Shown here one piece after another: positions 1 through 8,190 of a stretch of DNA of 31,335 bases; the stretch's first letter is position 1, and the number at the start of each line of letters is the position of its first letter. The notes under the pieces are model-generated. The model ran no database searches. It worked only from the letters and a program-made list of their open reading frames with translations, and was not told the DNA's origin. A program made the translations under genes and the position numbers. The stretch is from Treponema sp. (GTDB lineage Bacteria > Spirochaetota > Spirochaetia > Treponematales > Treponemataceae), in contig JAFLSP010000005.1 of NCBI GenBank assembly GCA_022510885.1, forward strand, positions 1 to 31,335, written 5' to 3'.

Positions 1-86
1 TTCGCAATGCGATTAACGACCAGATTCTGAGCAGTTCGAAGATTAAAGACGTGCGATTTATGCAGCTTGATGTCATCACCCAGTAG
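1..86 (+). CDS. fliL: FliL C-terminus (partial, 5' end outside window)
   Basis: Open frame entering from the left edge (first complete codon at base 3), giving 27 residues and a TAG stop at 84-86. The tail includes SSKIKDVRFMQLDVITQ, which fits the conserved C-terminal beta-strand of FliL (a G-x-I-x-D-V-x-F-T-x-hydrophobic pattern). FliL is a single-pass inner-membrane protein around the stator that helps the flagellar motor under load. Its position 29 bp before fliM is the usual spirochaete order motA-motB-fliL-fliM. With only the last residues visible, the call rests on this short motif plus context. Confidence 0.7.
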   Translation, partial: RNAINDQILSSSKIKDVRFMQLDVITQ

Positions 87-115
87 GGTGCGTCGGGCGG
101 TGGAAGGGAGACGGC

Positions 116-1150
116 ATGAACGAGGTTCTGTCACAAGACGAGATTGACCAGCTCTTGCAGGCCATCAGTTCGGGGGATACCGACACTGATGACTTCAAGC
201 CGGTCAGTGACACGCGCAAGATAAAGATTTACGACTTCAAGCGCCCCGACAAGTTCTCGAAGGAGCAGATACGCACCGTCTCGATTATGCACGAGACGTT
301 CGCGCGCCTCACCACGACATCCTTGTCCGCGCAGCTGCGCTCGCTGGTGCACGTGCACGTCGCGTCGGTTGACCAGCTGACCTACGAGGAGTTCATCCGC
401 TCGATTCCGACGCCGACCACGCTCGCGGTCATCAACATGGACCCGCTCAAGGGCAACGCGGTGCTTGAGATTGACCCGGCGATTACGTTCAGCATGATTG
501 ACCGCTTGTTCGGCGGCACGGGGCAGGGCGCGAAGGTCAGCCGCGACCTGACCGACATCGAGCAGTCCGTCATGGAGGGCATCATCGTGCGCATCCTCGC
601 GAACATGCGCGAGGCATGGACGACGGTCATCGACCTGCGCCCGCGCCTGGGGCAGATTGAGACGAACCCGCAGTTCGCGCAGATTGTCCCGCCGACGGAG
701 ATGGTCGTCCTCGTCACGCTGGAGACGAAGGTGGGCGAGGAGGAAGGCATGATGAACTTCTGCATTCCGTACCTCACCATCGAGCCGATTATCTCGAAGC
801 TTTCGTCGCAGTTCTGGTTCAGTTCGGTGCGCAGGAGCGCGACCACGCAGTACCTCGGCGTGCTCAAGGAGAAGCTCGCCGACGTGGACATGGACGTGGT
901 TGCCGAAATCGGCACGATAGCCCTGCCCATCCGCGACGTGCTTGGTCTGCGCGTGGGCGACGTGGTGCAGCTCTCCAACACGCGCGTGGGCGACCCGCTG
1001 ACGCTGAGCGTAGGGAACGAAAAGAAATTCTACTGTCAGCCGGGTGTCGTCGGCAAGAAGATAGCCGTGCAGGTCATCGGAAAGATAGAAGAAGCAGAAT
1101 CTGGTGATTATGAAGAACTAGCCGTTGAAGGAGAAGACTCGTATGAGTGA
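116..1150 (+). CDS. fliM: Flagellar motor switch protein FliM
   Basis: 344 residues, normal length for FliM. It is part of the C-ring switch complex that binds phosphorylated CheY and sets rotation direction. Residues 5-14 (LSQDEIDQLL) are the N-terminal CheY-P-binding peptide. The middle domain (about 45-235) is the CheC-like fold that contacts FliG, and the last ~80 residues form the SpoA/FliN-like domain. The ATG at 116 follows a purine-rich GGAAGGGAG at 102-110. The stop overlaps the fliY start by 8 bp, which implies translational coupling. The last ~60 bases are noticeably more A-rich than the body of the gene and contain the fliY ribosome binding site. Confidence 0.97.
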   Translation: MNEVLSQDEIDQLLQAISSGDTDTDDFKPVSDTRKIKIYDFKRPDKFSKEQIRTVSIMHETFARLTTTSLSAQLRSLVHVHVASVDQLTYEEFIRSIPTPTTLAVINMDPLKGNAVLEIDPAITFSMIDRLFGGTGQGAKVSRDLTDIEQSVMEGIIVRILANMREAWTTVIDLRPRLGQIETNPQFAQIVPPTEMVVLVTLETKVGEEEGMMNFCIPYLTIEPIISKLSSQFWFSSVRRSATTQYLGVLKEKLADVDMDVVAEIGTIALPIRDVLGLRVGDVVQLSNTRVGDPLTLSVGNEKKFYCQPGVVGKKIAVQVIGKIEEAESGDYEELAVEGEDSYE

Positions 1151-2285
1151 TGGAGCAATATCGCAAAGTGAAATTGACGCGCTGCTTTCCGGCGTGGACA
1201 TGGGCGGGATTTCCGCTGCTCCTGCGAGCGCCGCGTCGTTTGATGTGGCGACGCTGGGAAAATTCGCCGGCGGTCTGAAAGACAAACTTGCCGGCAACCT
1301 GAACACGATGACCGGTGCGTCGTTCGAGGCGGGGAATCCGTCGGTGGAGGCGCAGAGCCGAGACGAGTTGCTTTCGAAGCTTCCCGATATGGTCATCGCG
1401 ATTATGGCGGACTTCAACACGGGGCTTAAGGGCGACCACCTGTTCGTGCTTTCTCCCGAATTCGGGCAGAAACTGACCAGTCTCATCAACGGCGAGGAGA
1501 ATGCCGAGCTGGACGACATGGCGCTTTCGGTCATTTCGGAAGTGGTGTCGCAGCATACTGGCTCCGAGATAACCGACCTGAGCGCGGGCGGCAAGCTGCC
1601 CGGTCTTGCGAGCAATCCTGCCGAGGCGGTGCACGTGCCCAAGGCGATGGCGCGCATTCCGCAGGGGGCGTTCTGCCTGTTCACGTATCCCGTCACGCTT
1701 GACGGCCAGACGTACACGCTGTGGGAGGCGGTGTCCGAGGAGGTGGCGCAGGGCATGGTGACGGCGCTCGGCGGCAACCCGCCTCCGCAGGCGGCGGCAG
1801 CGGGCGATGCGATGGGTACGCTTTCCGCGAGCGATTTGGGCAGCCTGATGGGCGGGGCTTCTCCGCAGCCGGCAGGCGGTATGATGCAGCAGCCAGGAGC
1901 AGGGGGCATGAACATGGGAATGCAGCAGCCGATGATGGGCGGCGGGATGCCGATGGGCATGAACACGCCGAACGTGCAGCACTTGCAGTTCCCGAACCTT
2001 GCGGGCGGTCCGACCGCGCAGGAGCAGGGGAACATCGGTCTCATCATGGACGTGAACATGGAGATGACCGTGGAGCTGGGGCGCACCAAAAAGCAGATAA
2101 AGGAAATCCTGGGAATGGGCGAAGGCACGATTATCGAGCTGGACAAACTTGCCGGTGAGCCGGTGGACATTCTCGTGAACCATAAGGCGATTGCGAAGGG
2201 CGAGGTGGTCGTCATCGATGAAAACTTTGGCGTTCGTGTGACCGAAATCTTGGCTCCGATAGACAGGGTCGGAAGTATACAATGA
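1143..2285 (+). CDS. fliY: Flagellar motor switch phosphatase-like protein FliY (FliN domain)
   Basis: 380 residues. The ATG at 1143 is chosen over an upstream one at 1125 because GAAGGAGA at about 1129-1136 is well spaced and because MSDGAISQSEIDALL begins as FliM/FliY proteins do. Residues 6-15 repeat the CheY-P-binding EIDALL motif. Residues ~75-205 are a CheC-like domain. Residues ~237-275 are a Gly/Met/Gln/Pro-rich linker. Residues ~297-372 are a FliN/SpoA domain that forms the base of the C-ring. In CheC/FliY phosphatases the helix motif S/D-x3-E-x2-N is catalytic; here it reads S129-x3-E133-x2-S136, so the asparagine is absent and phosphatase activity is doubtful. The gene lies between fliM and fliO, as in other spirochaetes. 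Confidence 0.95.
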   Translation: MSDGAISQSEIDALLSGVDMGGISAAPASAASFDVATLGKFAGGLKDKLAGNLNTMTGASFEAGNPSVEAQSRDELLSKLPDMVIAIMADFNTGLKGDHLFVLSPEFGQKLTSLINGEENAELDDMALSVISEVVSQHTGSEITDLSAGGKLPGLASNPAEAVHVPKAMARIPQGAFCLFTYPVTLDGQTYTLWEAVSEEVAQGMVTALGGNPPPQAAAAGDAMGTLSASDLGSLMGGASPQPAGGMMQQPGAGGMNMGMQQPMMGGGMPMGMNTPNVQHLQFPNLAGGPTAQEQGNIGLIMDVNMEMTVELGRTKKQIKEILGMGEGTIIELDKLAGEPVDILVNHKAIAKGEVVVIDENFGVRVTEILAPIDRVGSIQ

Positions 2286-2288
2286 CGA

Positions 2289-2316
2289 GCCGTTCCGTGC
2301 GCGGGCGCGGAACGGT
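2289..2316 (+). other. Hairpin between fliY and fliO
   Basis: An inverted repeat fills most of the fliY-fliO gap. The arms CCGTTCCG (2290-2297) and CGGAACGG (2308-2315) extend through T-G, G-C and C-G pairs to a 4-nt loop at 2301-2304, giving an 11-bp stem. There is no T-run after it, so it does not look like an intrinsic terminator. It may tune mRNA processing or lower fliO expression relative to fliY. Directly downstream is the G-rich fliO ribosome binding site. Confidence 0.5.
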
Positions 2317-2330
2317 GTGGGTGGGGGACA

Positions 2331-2987
2331 ATGAAACATATCTCAGTGCGCATGGTGTGGGCCGTTTTCGTGTTTGCTCTGTGCGCGCCGCTTTTTTCTC
2401 AAGAGACAGCGCAGGACTCGGTTGCGGCGGCGGACATCACGCTTGACACGCCGGAGAATGCTATCCGCTTTGACTGGAATGCGGCGGCGGAGAATCCGGT
2501 GGCTGAGTCGCCGCGCAGTCCGTCGTCGCTCGGGGTGTTCGTGCGCATGTTTGTCGGACTTGCCGTGGTCGCCGCGCTCATGTACGGCGTGATGCGGCTG
2601 ATGCGGCGCGGTCTGCGCCCCCGCGCAAGTGATGACCCTTTCCTGCGCCGTGTGTCGCAGGTCTCGCTTGCTCCCGGGAAATCCGTGCAGGTCGTGACGC
2701 TGTTCAACCATGCGTATCTCGTGGGCGTGAGCGACAACGCCGTCAACCTGATTGGCGAGATTGCTGACGCGGAACTGGTCGATTCGATGAATCTGTACGC
2801 AGACCAGCAGGAGAATGCGCCGCGTCCCCGTTCGTTTGAGGACATATTGCGTATTTTTATGGGGCGCAAGGCGGCAGCGCGGGCTGAGGACGTGCTGTCG
2901 GACAGCGCGCAGTCCGCGACTGATATGCTGCGGCAGCAGCGCGAGCGGCTCAACCGCGGCGCGGACGAGAACGGAGCGGACGCATGA
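2331..2987 (+). CDS. fliO: Flagellar biosynthesis protein FliO/FliZ
   Basis: 218 residues. FliO is a bitopic membrane protein that assists assembly of the FliP ring of the flagellar export gate. An N-terminal signal-like segment (about residues 6-23) is followed by a short periplasmic stretch, a transmembrane helix around 65-87 (FVRMFVGLAVVAALMYGVMR) and a cytoplasmic domain with the pattern L-x-P-G-K-S-V-Q-V-V typical of FliO. Start ATG at 2331 after GGGTGGGGGA. The stop overlaps the fliP start (ATGA). FliO is poorly conserved in sequence, so topology and position between fliY and fliP carry much of the call. The C-terminal ~70 residues are charged and probably disordered. Confidence 0.88.
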   Translation: MKHISVRMVWAVFVFALCAPLFSQETAQDSVAAADITLDTPENAIRFDWNAAAENPVAESPRSPSSLGVFVRMFVGLAVVAALMYGVMRLMRRGLRPRASDDPFLRRVSQVSLAPGKSVQVVTLFNHAYLVGVSDNAVNLIGEIADAELVDSMNLYADQQENAPRPRSFEDILRIFMGRKAAARAEDVLSDSAQSATDMLRQQRERLNRGADENGADA

Positions 2988-3856
2988 CCGCCGCGCTCAA
3001 TCGTTTTTTTACTGCACGATTCCCTAAAATTCTCGTCGTCGCGTTGGTCGTGGCGGTGTGCGTGCTTCCCGCGTCGTCGCAGTCGCGGCAGAATCAGGGA
3101 TTTCCCGGCGGTACGGCGCGCGGGACGACGGAGATGAACGACCGCGTGACCGCGCCGACCATTCCGAACGTGAACATCAGCGTGACGCAGCCGCAGACGG
3201 GAAACCAGGTTGCGTTCTCTCTGCAGCTGCTCCTCTTGCTGACGGTGCTCACGCTCGCGCCGAGCATCATCATTTTGACGACGAGTTTTCTGCGTTTCTC
3301 TATCGTACTCGATTTTATCAAACGCGCGCTTTCCTTGCAGCAGGTGCCGCCGACTGCCGTGCTGAACGGCATCGCGTTCTTTATGACGGTATTCATCATG
3401 TGGCCGGTGTTCAGCGAGGTGTACGCGAAAGCATACCGCCCGCTTGCTGACGGGCAGATTACGGTGCAGGAAGCCTACGCGCAGGCGGAGACCCCGCTTC
3501 GGCTGTATATGTACAAGCAGATTGCCGCAGGTGACAGCGAGAAGGCGATGCAGACTATCGGGTACTTCTACCGGCTGACTGACCTGCCGCGCCCGAACGA
3601 TTTTTCCGAGATGCCGACGTACATCCTCGTTCCGGCGTACATCCTGCACGAGCTGACGGTGGCATTCAAAATCGGCATTATTCTGTACATTCCGTTTATT
3701 GTCATCGACATGGTGGTGGCGAGCATTCTGATGAGCATGGGCATGATGATGCTGCCGCCGGTGCAGATTTCCATGCCGTTCAAGCTGATTCTGTTCGTCC
3801 TGGTGGACGGCTGGCATCTGCTCACGCAGCAGCTGTTCATGTCGATTGCGCGGTAA
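2984..3856 (+). CDS. fliP: Flagellar type III export gate protein FliP
   Basis: 290 residues. FliP forms the pentameric core of the flagellar export channel together with FliQ and FliR. A cleavable signal peptide (about residues 1-33, ending near VLPASSQS) is followed by the mature protein with four membrane segments. Family hallmarks are visible: LAPSIIILTTSFLRFSIVLDF (about 91-111), the central periplasmic domain, and GIILYIPFIVIDMVVASILM followed by MMMLPPVQISMPFK near the C-terminus. The start overlaps the fliO stop by 4 bp (ATGA). Length and motifs match FliP from other spirochaetes. Confidence 0.97.
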   Translation: MTAALNRFFTARFPKILVVALVVAVCVLPASSQSRQNQGFPGGTARGTTEMNDRVTAPTIPNVNISVTQPQTGNQVAFSLQLLLLLTVLTLAPSIIILTTSFLRFSIVLDFIKRALSLQQVPPTAVLNGIAFFMTVFIMWPVFSEVYAKAYRPLADGQITVQEAYAQAETPLRLYMYKQIAAGDSEKAMQTIGYFYRLTDLPRPNDFSEMPTYILVPAYILHELTVAFKIGIILYIPFIVIDMVVASILMSMGMMMLPPVQISMPFKLILFVLVDGWHLLTQQLFMSIAR

Positions 3857-3871
3857 TTTGAGGAGGCTTTC

Positions 3872-4162
3872 GTGGACATAGTGAACAATCTTTCGACGGT
3901 CGGGCAAATCCTTGTGCTGATGCGCAGGGCGGTCTTGCACGTGTTCATCCTGTGCGCGCCCGTGCTCGGCGCGGCGCTCGCCGTCGGGCTTATCGTGGCG
4001 ATTTTTCAGGCGACGACTTCGATTCAGGAGCAGACGCTGACGTTCCTGCCGAAAATGCTCATCATTCTCGGCATGATTGCCCTGCTCGGTGGCTGGATGC
4101 TCGCGACGATGCGCGGCTACACGTTCTCCCTGTTCGCGATGATTCCCGACCTCGCGAAATAG
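3872..4162 (+). CDS. fliQ: Flagellar type III export gate protein FliQ
   Basis: 96 residues, two transmembrane helices, slightly longer than the usual ~89 because of the N-terminus. The core motif GLIVAIFQATTSIQEQTLTF (about residues 44-63) is diagnostic of FliQ, a minor component of the export gate that wraps the FliP/FliR helical assembly. Start is GTG at 3872, preceded by a near-perfect GAGGAGG at 3860-3866. An in-frame upstream ATG with a comparable site was not seen. The stop is 3 bp before fliR. Confidence 0.96.
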   Translation: MDIVNNLSTVGQILVLMRRAVLHVFILCAPVLGAALAVGLIVAIFQATTSIQEQTLTFLPKMLIILGMIALLGGWMLATMRGYTFSLFAMIPDLAK

Positions 4163-4165
4163 CCG

Positions 4166-4972
4166 ATGCTCGACCTGATTGCCGCGCAGGCTCCCGCGTT
4201 CCTGCTCGTCGCCGCTCGCTGCTTTGCGTTGGTGCTGACGCTGCCGCTGTTCTCGCAGCGCACCGTGCCGCGTATGGCAAAAGTGGCGTTCGCTGGCTAT
4301 CTTGCGTATCTGATGCTTCCGCACGCTGACCTCGCGCGGTACGCGCCGTATCTTGCTGACGGCGCGTTTTCGTTGCAGTACGTCCTGTTGCTTGGCGGGG
4401 AGGTGCTGCTCGGCATCATCACGGGGTTCTACGTGACGATTATCTTCGCGGCGTTCAGTACGGCGGGACAGTTTTTCGCGTTCCAGATGGGCTTCTCCGC
4501 GTCCGAGGTGTACGACGCTTTGAGCCAGGTGGAGAACCCGCTGATGGGACAGTTCTTCAATCTGATTGCGATGCTCATCTTCTTGCAGAACCACTGGGCG
4601 CAGCTGCTGTTTTCGCGCGCGCTGTCGTCGTCGTTCGCTTCGATTTCTGCGTTCTCGCTCGTGGCGGGCAATGAGCAGGTTGCGCTCTTCCTGCTCGGGG
4701 GGCTGTCAAAATTGTTTGCGGATGCTTTCGTCATCGCCCTGCCAATTATGGGCACGCTGCTGCTCATCAACGTGGCGATGGGCATGCTCTCCAAGGCTTC
4801 TCCGATGATGAACATGATGAGCGAGGGCTTCCCCACGATGATTCTGGTGGCGTTCTTTCTCATCATGGCGCTGCTGCCGCACGTGTGCGAGTTCTTCACG
4901 CATTCGTTCGAGGGCGCGTTCGTGCGGCTTGAACGGCTGTTCGTCGTCCTTGCGCCGGGAGGTGGCTCGTGA
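4166..4972 (+). CDS. fliR: Flagellar type III export gate protein FliR
   Basis: 268 residues with about six hydrophobic segments, the normal size for FliR, which completes the FliP5-FliQ4-FliR1 export channel. The N-terminal half carries FLLVAARCFALVLTLPLF and the mid-region GFYVTIIFAAFSTAGQFFAF matches the conserved G-x2-D/N-x2-F-x-A-x2-AGQ-x-I segment. The C-terminal portion MGTLLLINVAMGMLSKASP is the family signature. Start ATG 4166, just after the fliQ stop. The stop overlaps the GTG start of flhB (GTGA). Confidence 0.95.
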   Translation: MLDLIAAQAPAFLLVAARCFALVLTLPLFSQRTVPRMAKVAFAGYLAYLMLPHADLARYAPYLADGAFSLQYVLLLGGEVLLGIITGFYVTIIFAAFSTAGQFFAFQMGFSASEVYDALSQVENPLMGQFFNLIAMLIFLQNHWAQLLFSRALSSSFASISAFSLVAGNEQVALFLLGGLSKLFADAFVIALPIMGTLLLINVAMGMLSKASPMMNMMSEGFPTMILVAFFLIMALLPHVCEFFTHSFEGAFVRLERLFVVLAPGGGS

Positions 4973-6066
4973 GTTTTGACGACATCGACCTGCAATGGTT
5001 TGCGGCGGAGGACGAGGGACGAACGGAGGAACCGAGCGAGTTCAAGCTCCGCAAGGCGCGCGAGGAAGGGCGCGTCGCGAAAAGTCCCGAGATTGCCGCC
5101 GCGCTCGTCATGCTGGTGACGATTGTCACGCTGATTGCCCTCGCGCCGATGCTGTTGCGCCAGTGCGAGGAGGTGCTGCGTTTCTTTTTTACGCGCGTGA
5201 CGGAGAAGGACGCGCTGCGCCCGACGTATCTCGTTATCTCCCTGCGCTACCTGCTGCGCATGGTCATGCCGCTCGCGTCCGTCGGCATCGTGGCGGCGGT
5301 GGCGGCGAACCTCGTGCAGAACCGCGGCTTCCTTTTTTCGGTCAAGCCGATTACGCCGGATTTAAACAAGATTGTGCCGCGCCTCGGGCAGTACCTCAAG
5401 AAGACGGTGTTCTCGTTTGAGGGCAGCTTTAACGTGGTCAAGTCGCTCGTAAAAATCGTGTTTATCGCCTTGATTGCGTACGTGATTATCCGTGCGAACA
5501 TCGCCCGTGTGCTCGAACTGCTGAACGCGGGGAGCGTGCGCGCGGCGGTGGGGCGCGTGGCGGGCATCGCCGCGCAGATTCTGGTCGCCTGCGCCGTCCT
5601 CTTCCTCGTCATCTCCGTCCCGGACTACTTCGTGCAGCGGCGGCAGTTCATCGAGAGCATGAAGATGACCAAGCAGGAGGTCAAGCAGGAGTACAAGGAG
5701 ATGGAGGGCGACCCCGAGGTCAAGTCGCGCCTCAGGCAGATGCAGCAGCAGCTCCTGCAGCAGAACATGCCGCGCGCCGTGGCGGAGAGCGACGTGGTCA
5801 TCACGAACCCGACGCACTTCGCGGTCGCGCTCCAGTACGACGCGGTGAAGGCGGACGCGCCGATTGTCGCGGCAAAGGGCGCGGACGAGGTGGCGCTCCG
5901 CATGCGCACGATTGCCTACGAGCACGATGTCCCGGTCGTGGAGAACCGTTCTTTGGCACGTGCGCTCTATACAAACGCGGAAATAGGTGATATAATACCT
6001 GAAGCATATATAAAAGCGATAGCAACTATATATACCCAGATTGATTATCTCAACAAAAAGAAGTGA
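4969..6066 (+). CDS. flhB: Flagellar export switch protein FlhB
   Basis: 365 residues. FlhB controls substrate switching of the flagellar export apparatus. The N-terminus has EGRTEEPSEFKLRKAREEG (about 17-35), typical of the family, followed by four transmembrane helices (to ~220) and a cytoplasmic domain. The self-cleavage motif NPTH is at residues 280-283, with FAVALQYD after it. Start GTG at 4969 overlaps the fliR stop. The last ~90 bases switch abruptly to AT-rich sequence with a cluster of ATA isoleucine codons, unlike the rest of the gene, and contain a good sigma70-like promoter candidate (separate entry). Confidence 0.97.
   Translation: MSFDDIDLQWFAAEDEGRTEEPSEFKLRKAREEGRVAKSPEIAAALVMLVTIVTLIALAPMLLRQCEEVLRFFFTRVTEKDALRPTYLVISLRYLLRMVMPLASVGIVAAVAANLVQNRGFLFSVKPITPDLNKIVPRLGQYLKKTVFSFEGSFNVVKSLVKIVFIALIAYVIIRANIARVLELLNAGSVRAAVGRVAGIAAQILVACAVLFLVISVPDYFVQRRQFIESMKMTKQEVKQEYKEMEGDPEVKSRLRQMQQQLLQQNMPRAVAESDVVITNPTHFAVALQYDAVKADAPIVAAKGADEVALRMRTIAYEHDVPVVENRSLARALYTNAEIGDIIPEAYIKAIATIYTQIDYLNKKK
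5968..5996 (+). promoter_or_regulatory. Candidate internal promoter in 3' end of flhB (for flhA-flhF-flhG)
   Basis: A perfect TATAAT at 5991-5996 lies 17 bp downstream of TATACA at 5968-5973 (4 of 6 matches to TTGACA). It sits in the AT-rich last part of flhB, and initiation near 6003 would give a leader of about 80 nt before flhA. In a G+C-rich coding region a consensus -10 box is unlikely to be accidental, but only transcript mapping can prove it. Confidence 0.4.
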
Positions 6067-6084
6067 GCCTGATGGGGGTGGGGA

Positions 6085-8190
6085 TTGGCAAGCCGATTTT
6101 TGGGGCTTTTTAAGGACGTTCAGAATCTCGCGATGAGCGCGGCCGTGGTGGTCGTCGTCTTCATGATGCTGTTGCCGCTTCCCGGCGCGCTCGTCGATAC
6201 GCTGATGATTCTCAATATTTTCTTCGCGCTCGCGGTGCTGCTGCTCGTCGTGTTCACGCCGAAGTCGTCGAGCCTGTCGTCGTTCCCGCGCATCATCCTG
6301 TTCCTCACGCTGTACGGGCTGGGGCTGAACGTGTCGTCAACCCGGCTGATTCTCAGCTCCGCGCGGCTCTACGGCTACGAGCGCTTCCCCGGCACGATGC
6401 TCAAGGCCTTCTCGTCCATCGTTGCGGGAGACTCGCTTGCCATCGGATTGATTATCTTCATCATTCTGATTATTGTGCAGGCCTTCGTCATCACGAAAGG
6501 CTCGGGGCGCATCTCCGAGGTGGCGGCGCGCTTCGCGCTCGATTCCATGCCGCAGAAGAACTTCGCCGTGGACAGCGAGCTGCAGTCCGGCGCGATTACC
6601 GACGAGGAGGCGCGCGAGAAGAAGCGCGAGATTCAGCGGGAGAGCGACTTCTACTCCGCCATGGACGGTGCCGCTAAGTTCGTGAGCGGGAACGTCAAGG
6701 CGGGCATTTTCATCACGGTCATTGACATCGTGGCAGGCATCATCATCGGCACGACGGGGCAGGGGGGGATGTCGTTCGGCGCGGCGGCGGACACGTACAC
6801 GCGCCTGACGATTGGCGACGGGCTGCTCAGCCAGCTGCCGTCGCTGCTCGTGTCGGTCGCGACGGGCCTGCTCGTCGCCGGCTCGAACACCGACGAGACG
6901 ATGGGCAGCCAGATTCGCAAGGAATTCTCGCAGAGCGGCTGGGTGTACGTCGTCTCCGGCATGGTCATCGCGCTGATGAGCCTCGTTCCGGGTTTTCCGT
7001 GGTATCTGCTCATTCCGATTGGCGTGGGGCTTGCGTTCTTCGGCTACCGGTTGGTGCGTGGCGCACGCGAGACGGAACTGAAGAAGACGGAGGCGGAAGC
7101 CGCCGCGAAAGCACAGTCTGCCGCCGCTCCTGCCGACGTCAGTCCGGTCGTGCCGCTTGACCCGCTTTCGCTTGAAATCGGCTACGCGCTCATTCCGCTG
7201 GTGGACAAGGACAAGGGCGCGGAACTGCTTGAGCGTGTTACCCGCATCCGCCGCGAGGCTGCGCTTGACCTGGGGCTCGTCGTGCCGAGCATCCGCATCA
7301 TCGACAACATGACGCTTGACCCGAGCGAATACAGTTTCAAAATCCGCGGCATTGAGGCGGGACGGAGCAAAATCAAGGTGGGCTGTTATATGTGCCTCGA
7401 CACCGGCTCGGTCGTGGAGGAGGTCAAGGGCGAGCCGACCGTTGACCCTGCGTTCGGCGTTCCCGCTGTGTGGGTGGGCGAGGATATGCGGCAGCAGGCG
7501 GAGAACGCGGGCTATGCCGTGGTCGATGCGCCGACGATTATTGCTACGCACCTGACCGAAATCATCCGCTCGCACGCCGCAGATATTTTGAGCCGGCAGG
7601 AAGTTTCCAAGATTATCGAGGAAATCAGGAAGACCAACGAGGTCGTCGTCAAGGAGGTGCTGGACACCTATCATTATACCTACGGAGAAATCGAGAAGGT
7701 CCTTCAGGGGCTGCTGCGCGAGCAGGTCTCCATCCGCAACATCGTGGCGATTCTCGAAACGCTCGCCAACTACGGCGCGATGCAGCACAACACCTGGTTT
7801 CTCATCGAGAAGGTGCGCGAGGCACTCGGACTGCAAATCTGTCTGCAATACGTTGACGGCGAGCGCAAGCTGAGCGTCCTCCAGCTCGACCAGTCTACGT
7901 CGGAGAAAATCTTGCAGCATCAGGTTATTCCGAATGACGGCGGGCAGCCGTTCGTCGCGTTTGACCCGGTGGACGGGCGCAAGTGGATAAGCGCGGTAAG
8001 CGCGTCGCTCACTGCCGTGCGCGAGCGTAACTTGATGCCGATTGTCCTGTGCGCGGGGGAAGTGCGCGCGCTTGTGCGCAACTCGATTGACCGCGAGATG
8101 CCGGGGACGGTCGTGCTTTCCATAAACGAGGTCATGGCGGCGGGTCATGCAATCCAGCTGGAGATTTTGGGAGAAATCCATGTCGATTGA
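6085..8190 (+). CDS. flhA: Flagellar export gate protein FlhA
   Basis: 701 residues, the usual FlhA length. FlhA forms the nonameric ring of the export gate that uses the proton motive force and docks chaperone-substrate complexes. Residues ~15-330 contain about eight transmembrane helices and the FHIPEP-type segment VITKGSGRISEVAARFALD (about 136-154). After a linker near 335-355 comes the large cytoplasmic domain, with the ITPSIRI-like VVPSIRIIDN and late conserved VSIRN and GQ-type elements. Start is TTG at 6085, preceded by a G-rich GGGGGTGGGG. The ATG at 6072 is out of frame. The 3' end overlaps flhF by 11 bp. Confidence 0.96.
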   Translation: MASRFLGLFKDVQNLAMSAAVVVVVFMMLLPLPGALVDTLMILNIFFALAVLLLVVFTPKSSSLSSFPRIILFLTLYGLGLNVSSTRLILSSARLYGYERFPGTMLKAFSSIVAGDSLAIGLIIFIILIIVQAFVITKGSGRISEVAARFALDSMPQKNFAVDSELQSGAITDEEAREKKREIQRESDFYSAMDGAAKFVSGNVKAGIFITVIDIVAGIIIGTTGQGGMSFGAAADTYTRLTIGDGLLSQLPSLLVSVATGLLVAGSNTDETMGSQIRKEFSQSGWVYVVSGMVIALMSLVPGFPWYLLIPIGVGLAFFGYRLVRGARETELKKTEAEAAAKAQSAAAPADVSPVVPLDPLSLEIGYALIPLVDKDKGAELLERVTRIRREAALDLGLVVPSIRIIDNMTLDPSEYSFKIRGIEAGRSKIKVGCYMCLDTGSVVEEVKGEPTVDPAFGVPAVWVGEDMRQQAENAGYAVVDAPTIIATHLTEIIRSHAADILSRQEVSKIIEEIRKTNEVVVKEVLDTYHYTYGEIEKVLQGLLREQVSIRNIVAILETLANYGAMQHNTWFLIEKVREALGLQICLQYVDGERKLSVLQLDQSTSEKILQHQVIPNDGGQPFVAFDPVDGRKWISAVSASLTAVRERNLMPIVLCAGEVRALVRNSIDREMPGTVVLSINEVMAAGHAIQLEILGEIHVD

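Noticed and set aside
1074..2353. Long minus-strand open frames opposite fliY (411 and 421 codons).
   Set aside because: Mirror frames caused by high G+C codon bias; composition is Arg/His- or Pro/Ser-rich with no motifs, and fliY is certain on the plus strand.
2399..4594. 731-codon minus-strand frame opposite fliO-fliP-fliQ-fliR.
   Set aside because: Arg/His-rich low-complexity shadow of four well-supported plus-strand genes.
6337..8181. 614-codon minus-strand frame opposite flhA.
   Set aside because: Shadow frame with extreme Arg/His/Asp content; flhA is unambiguous.
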